From: Gemmatimonadota bacterium | Lineage (GTDB): Bacteria; Gemmatimonadota; Gemmatimonadetes; Gemmatimonadales; Gemmatimonadaceae | Direction of reading: 5' to 3' | DNA length: 50,159 nucleotides | Assembly (NCBI GenBank): GCA_003136975.1 | Contig: PLEG01000017.1 | Location: 5,069-55,227 of the forward strand | Shown here: positions 49,907 through 50,159 of the stretch, piece by piece | How the letters are laid out: every line of letters begins with the position of its first letter | How positions within the stretch are numbered: the first letter of the stretch is position 1 | The notes under the pieces: model-generated | What the model was told of the DNA's origin: nothing | Seen by the model: the letters and a program-made list of their open reading frames with translations, nothing else | Databases searched by the model: none | Made by a program: the position numbers and the translations under genes

Positions 49907-50159
49907 AGCCGCAATCGCGCTGCCACAGCCTCTCATCGAGGGCGACAAGTCGATCGCGCAGGTCACGCACGATGTGTGCGCGCCCATGGAGGCGCGCCCC
50001 ACCGCGCTGTGGTGGGTGGCGTTACTGATCTCGTCCTCGTTCCTGTTGCTGGGAGCCGCCGCCATCGCCTACCAGATTTCGGTAGGTGTGGGAACGTGGG
50101 GACTGAACCGCACCGTGGGCTGGGCCTTCGACATTACCAACTTCGTCTTCTGGATCGGT
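49899..50159 (+). CDS. actC: Alternative complex III subunit ActC, NrfD-like (partial)
   Basis: The window holds the first 87 codons only. ATG 49899 overlaps the ActB stop by eight bases and is preceded by AGGAAG. The protein begins MAEAAIALPQPLIEGDKSIA, has a first membrane helix (about 38-60, LWWVALLISSSFLLLGAAAI), then GTWGLNRTVGWAFDITNFVF. The GLNRTVGWAFDITNFVFWIG block is characteristic of ActC, the NrfD/PsrC-like subunit that carries a quinol site. The rest of the gene and probably actDEF lie beyond the right edge. Confidence 0.9.
   Translation, partial: MAEAAIALPQPLIEGDKSIAQVTHDVCAPMEARPTALWWVALLISSSFLLLGAAAIAYQISVGVGTWGLNRTVGWAFDITNFVFWIG

Overview
The window looks like high-GC chromosomal DNA of a Gemmatimonadota-like soil or sediment bacterium. 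This is an inference from gene content: a SusC/SusD pair with an STN domain and an ECF sigma/FecR pair, large secreted Asp-box propeller proteins, and NirK. No rRNA or tRNA gene is present to confirm it. I found no insertion sequence, integrase, CRISPR array or phage gene.

Region 1 (264-15497, all minus strand) is one polarised locus. Read in transcription order it is ECF sigma factor, FecR-type anti-sigma factor, SusC-like TonB-dependent receptor with an N-terminal STN signalling domain, SusD-like lipoprotein, and three tandem secreted Asp-box (BNR/sortilin-like) beta-propeller proteins of about 900-1050 residues. It resembles a surface-sensed uptake locus in which the usual hydrolase genes are replaced by three propellers. 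Region 2 (15498-22382) is a mixed housekeeping stretch: a gene-poor spacer with tandem decamers and hairpins, a DUF4142 lipoprotein and a YceI protein divergent from an HxlR regulator, an MFS exporter, a CopD-like membrane protein, an unknown lipoprotein, a Q-rich secreted protein and two REP-like palindromes.

Region 3 (22383-28413) is a nitrogen-oxide module. It has a NarL-like response regulator and its NarX-like kinase, a small CcoN/NnrS-like four-helix protein, copper nitrite reductase NirK, a DUF3565 protein, a MIP18/DUF59 protein, a DsbA/FrnE-like oxidoreductase and a Crp/Fnr regulator. The two promoters ahead of the four-helix gene and nirK share a 15-bp palindromic motif. Region 4 (28483-31783) is a thiamine module: a TPP riboswitch whose 3' strand carries the Shine-Dalgarno sequence of a TonB-dependent receptor, with a convergent PnuC-family permease and a NadR-like P-loop kinase. 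Region 5 (31934-37997) begins with a translationally coupled cassette of a cysteine-poor Mrp ATPase, a 12-helix NnrS/CcoN-like protein and a DUF1858-DUF2249-DUF2249 protein. It continues with a stand-alone DUF2249 protein, a nitronate monooxygenase-like flavoprotein, a ferredoxin and a CMD protein.

Region 6 (38128-50159, running off the right edge) is one tightly packed plus-strand operon: an Rrf2 regulator, a membrane-anchored dihaem cytochrome c, narGHJI, and then the first three subunits of an alternative complex III (ActA pentahaem cytochrome, fused molybdoenzyme/ferredoxin ActB, and the start of the NrfD-like ActC). A respiratory nitrate reductase is thus joined in one operon to a second quinol-oxidising complex, and this ActB keeps the cysteines for an extra [4Fe-4S] cluster that I recall as missing from typical ActB. 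Crp/Fnr-type palindromes before both the dsbA-crp pair and the rrf2-nar operon suggest that the regulator encoded here links regions 3 and 6.
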